Positions 62,541 to 64,000 of a stretch of 64,000 bases of DNA are shown piece by piece; positions within the stretch are counted from its first letter, which is position 1, and each line of letters begins with the position of its first letter. The DNA lies in assembly GCA_030141605.1 (NCBI GenBank), contig JAQGDQ010000020.1, forward strand, positions 1,012,001 to 1,076,000, read 5' to 3'. This DNA comes from Tubiluchus corallicola (Eukaryota; Priapulida; Priapulimorpha; Priapulimorphida; Tubiluchidae). The notes beneath the pieces are model-generated. The model made no database searches, had not been told where the DNA came from, and worked only from the letters and a program-made list of their open reading frames with translations. The translations under genes and the position numbers were made by a program.

Positions 62541-63308
62541 CAGCGGTGAACAGCGAAACTGGGATGGCAAAACAGTGAGTAACTTTACCCCTGGAACTTT
62601 TTTAACGCTGCTGATATGGACCTCAGCAATAAAAACATTGTGCGATTTTGTTCATTAGTCACCATTGTGAAAACAGTTTTACCACTGATTTGTTTTTATA
62701 TACATTTTCAGACATCTATCTCAACGTCCAAATACGTATTGCATTCTGAGAACAGAAGGAACAGTGTACTCATCTCCTGCACTGTATGACAGTAGCTTAT
62801 TTCGTATAAATCTTTAGCAGCCTATCACACGGTGCATAAGAAATTTGCAACTACAATGTCCAATTACAGAAGTTTGTGGTTCAAGAAAAATTTGTAGGTA
62901 CAACAATGTTAGTTTGTGTTGCATTCTGGGAAAAAATCAAACCATATTATGAACTTTCTTCCAATGTTCATTAAACACACGTGTAACTTTTACAATGTTT
63001 TGGCAAACAATAGAATGTTTTAGCCCACACTAAATATAGATCTTTCACACACAGTGCTCCTTCATCGTATGACATCAATTGGCACTTCTGCATCAGTTAC
63101 AAAGGCCTACTGTATTTGAACAACAATGCCTAGTGCAAAGCAAATAACATAATCTAGTTAAGGTATCATTACCTAGCAGCGACAATGGCGCTGGAGAGTA
63201 AAGACACCAATATCTTCGTATAGTGCAAGCCAATGATGCAAAAAGCAAGGCAGTTTGAGGTAGATTTGGGTCAAAATAGAGAACAACGAAAACAATGGTC
63301 AGTTACAT

Positions 63309-63475
63309 TCACTTTTGAATGTCGGCTGGGCATATTTGCCTCTCTCCTTCACTAAGAAAAATCTTCATAGCTCGAAACAACAAGTACGCTCCCATGTCTC
63401 GTTTTTGAGAAATAGACCACGTAGATGATGCACCATAGTAATCCCCCCTCTTTTGATTGGTCAGCCGATTCTTCC
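63309..63475 (-). CDS. Last coding exon of an unrecognised gene (partial, continues past right edge)
   Basis: On the minus strand, an acceptor (TTATGTTTTTCAG) ends at 63476 and the frame runs 54 codons to TGA at 63309-63311. The peptide reads KNRLTNQKRGDYYGASSTWS and goes on with QKRDMGAYLLFRAMKIFLSE to a Cys-Pro end. The composition is that of a folded domain, unlike chance AT-rich frames nearby, and the acceptor is good. The start phase is 1 (two bases complete a split codon). I could not find the preceding exon between 63476 and 64000, so it lies beyond the window. Family not recognised. Confidence 0.6.
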
Positions 63476-63476
63476 C

Positions 63477-64000
63477 TGAAAAACATAATAAAAGTTACTA
63501 AATCATAATTTTGTTACTACTGCAAGTCACAACAAGCTAAAAACGCATTGCCACTTAATTTTATTGTGCATTTTTATATTCTAATAATAATTTTTTATAT
63601 TAATATATATTATAATTTTATTATAATATTTTGCATTCTTAACATTTTGAAATGAAACAATTACATACAAAATAAGCAACAAATTTTTAAAAAAAAATGG
63701 CCTTGAAATTAACCGGCCAAATTTGTTGCTTTTCCTACTATCAACAGCCAACACAATCCTAAAAGAAGAAAACCTGACATTTAACTAAAAAACTAAAAAG
63801 TAACTATTACAGCACCACAAATCACACAAGGAAATTAGCTGGTGAAAAATAGAGTCTCTGCTATAATCAATCACAAAGAGCTTTTTGATGAATGTGGGAG
63901 TTGAATTAACGTCTCTTACAGTCAAGATGATCGCAGAGTAGAAAGCGTTCTACAATCATAAGCTGATTGTAGACTTTTTTTATAATCAGCATCAACAGTT
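63477..64000. other. Probable intron of the right-edge gene
   Basis: AT-rich, with an AT-only palindromic stretch near 63580-63630. No exon with sound splice sites was found. Confidence 0.4.

Larger units (their letters stand above)
58000..63308. other. 3' flank of IPO11 and of the next minus-strand gene
   Basis: Over 5 kb without a supported coding exon. It contains the tandem repeats and MITEs listed separately and a left part of the TTAA element. Part of it is probably 3' UTR of the gene ending at 63309. Confidence 0.5.

Overview
The window is nuclear DNA from an animal, most likely an AT-rich marine or freshwater invertebrate. Coding exons are short and separated by AT-rich introns with GT-AG ends. 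One complete gene aligns along its whole length with vertebrate importin-11. The non-coding DNA is full of non-LTR retrotransposons, tRNA-derived SINEs, MITEs, micro- and minisatellites. I see no bacterial operons, ribosome binding sites or CRISPR arrays. The phylum cannot be fixed from the sequence alone.

Layout: 1-2291 is an RTE-like LINE whose reading frame is broken twice. About 3150-9270 (+) is the 3' part of an unrecognised Ser/Pro-rich gene; its last three exons are secure and the earlier ones tentative. From 9270 to 15876 lies the convergent 3' flank of that gene and the next, holding MITEs and SINEs. 15877-21003 (-) is a complete six-exon gene for a predicted type I membrane protein of about 375 residues: signal peptide, Cys-containing ectodomain, acidic stalk, membrane helix, short tail. 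22040-25335 (-) is a decayed CR1/Jockey-type LINE split by a 507-bp element that sits cleanly between TTAA sites. 26481-28480 (+) is a small TATA-box gene whose 123-residue product is two tandem C1 zinc domains and little else.

31648-57996 (+) is IPO11 (importin-11) with 26 coding exons giving 969 residues. All splice junctions could be placed from the sequence. Twenty-four introns are GT-AG. Intron 14 is an AT-AC intron with near-perfect U12-type 5' splice and branch-point signals. The IPO11 introns also carry a 36-bp minisatellite, a 68-bp tandem repeat, a 13-bp minisatellite, a 205-bp (TAAGA)n tract, several tRNA-SINEs, a pogo-like MITE and a copy of the TTAA element. From 58000 to 63300 is the IPO11 3' flank with more repeats. 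63309-63475 (-) is the last exon of a further gene that runs off the right edge.

The genes do not form an obvious pathway. Importin-11 is a nuclear transport receptor, the C1 protein suggests diacylglycerol or lipid signalling, and the membrane protein suggests a cell-surface role. The most notable items are the U12-type intron in IPO11, the TTAA-bounded element family nested in a LINE, the C1-only mini-protein and the unrecognised membrane protein.
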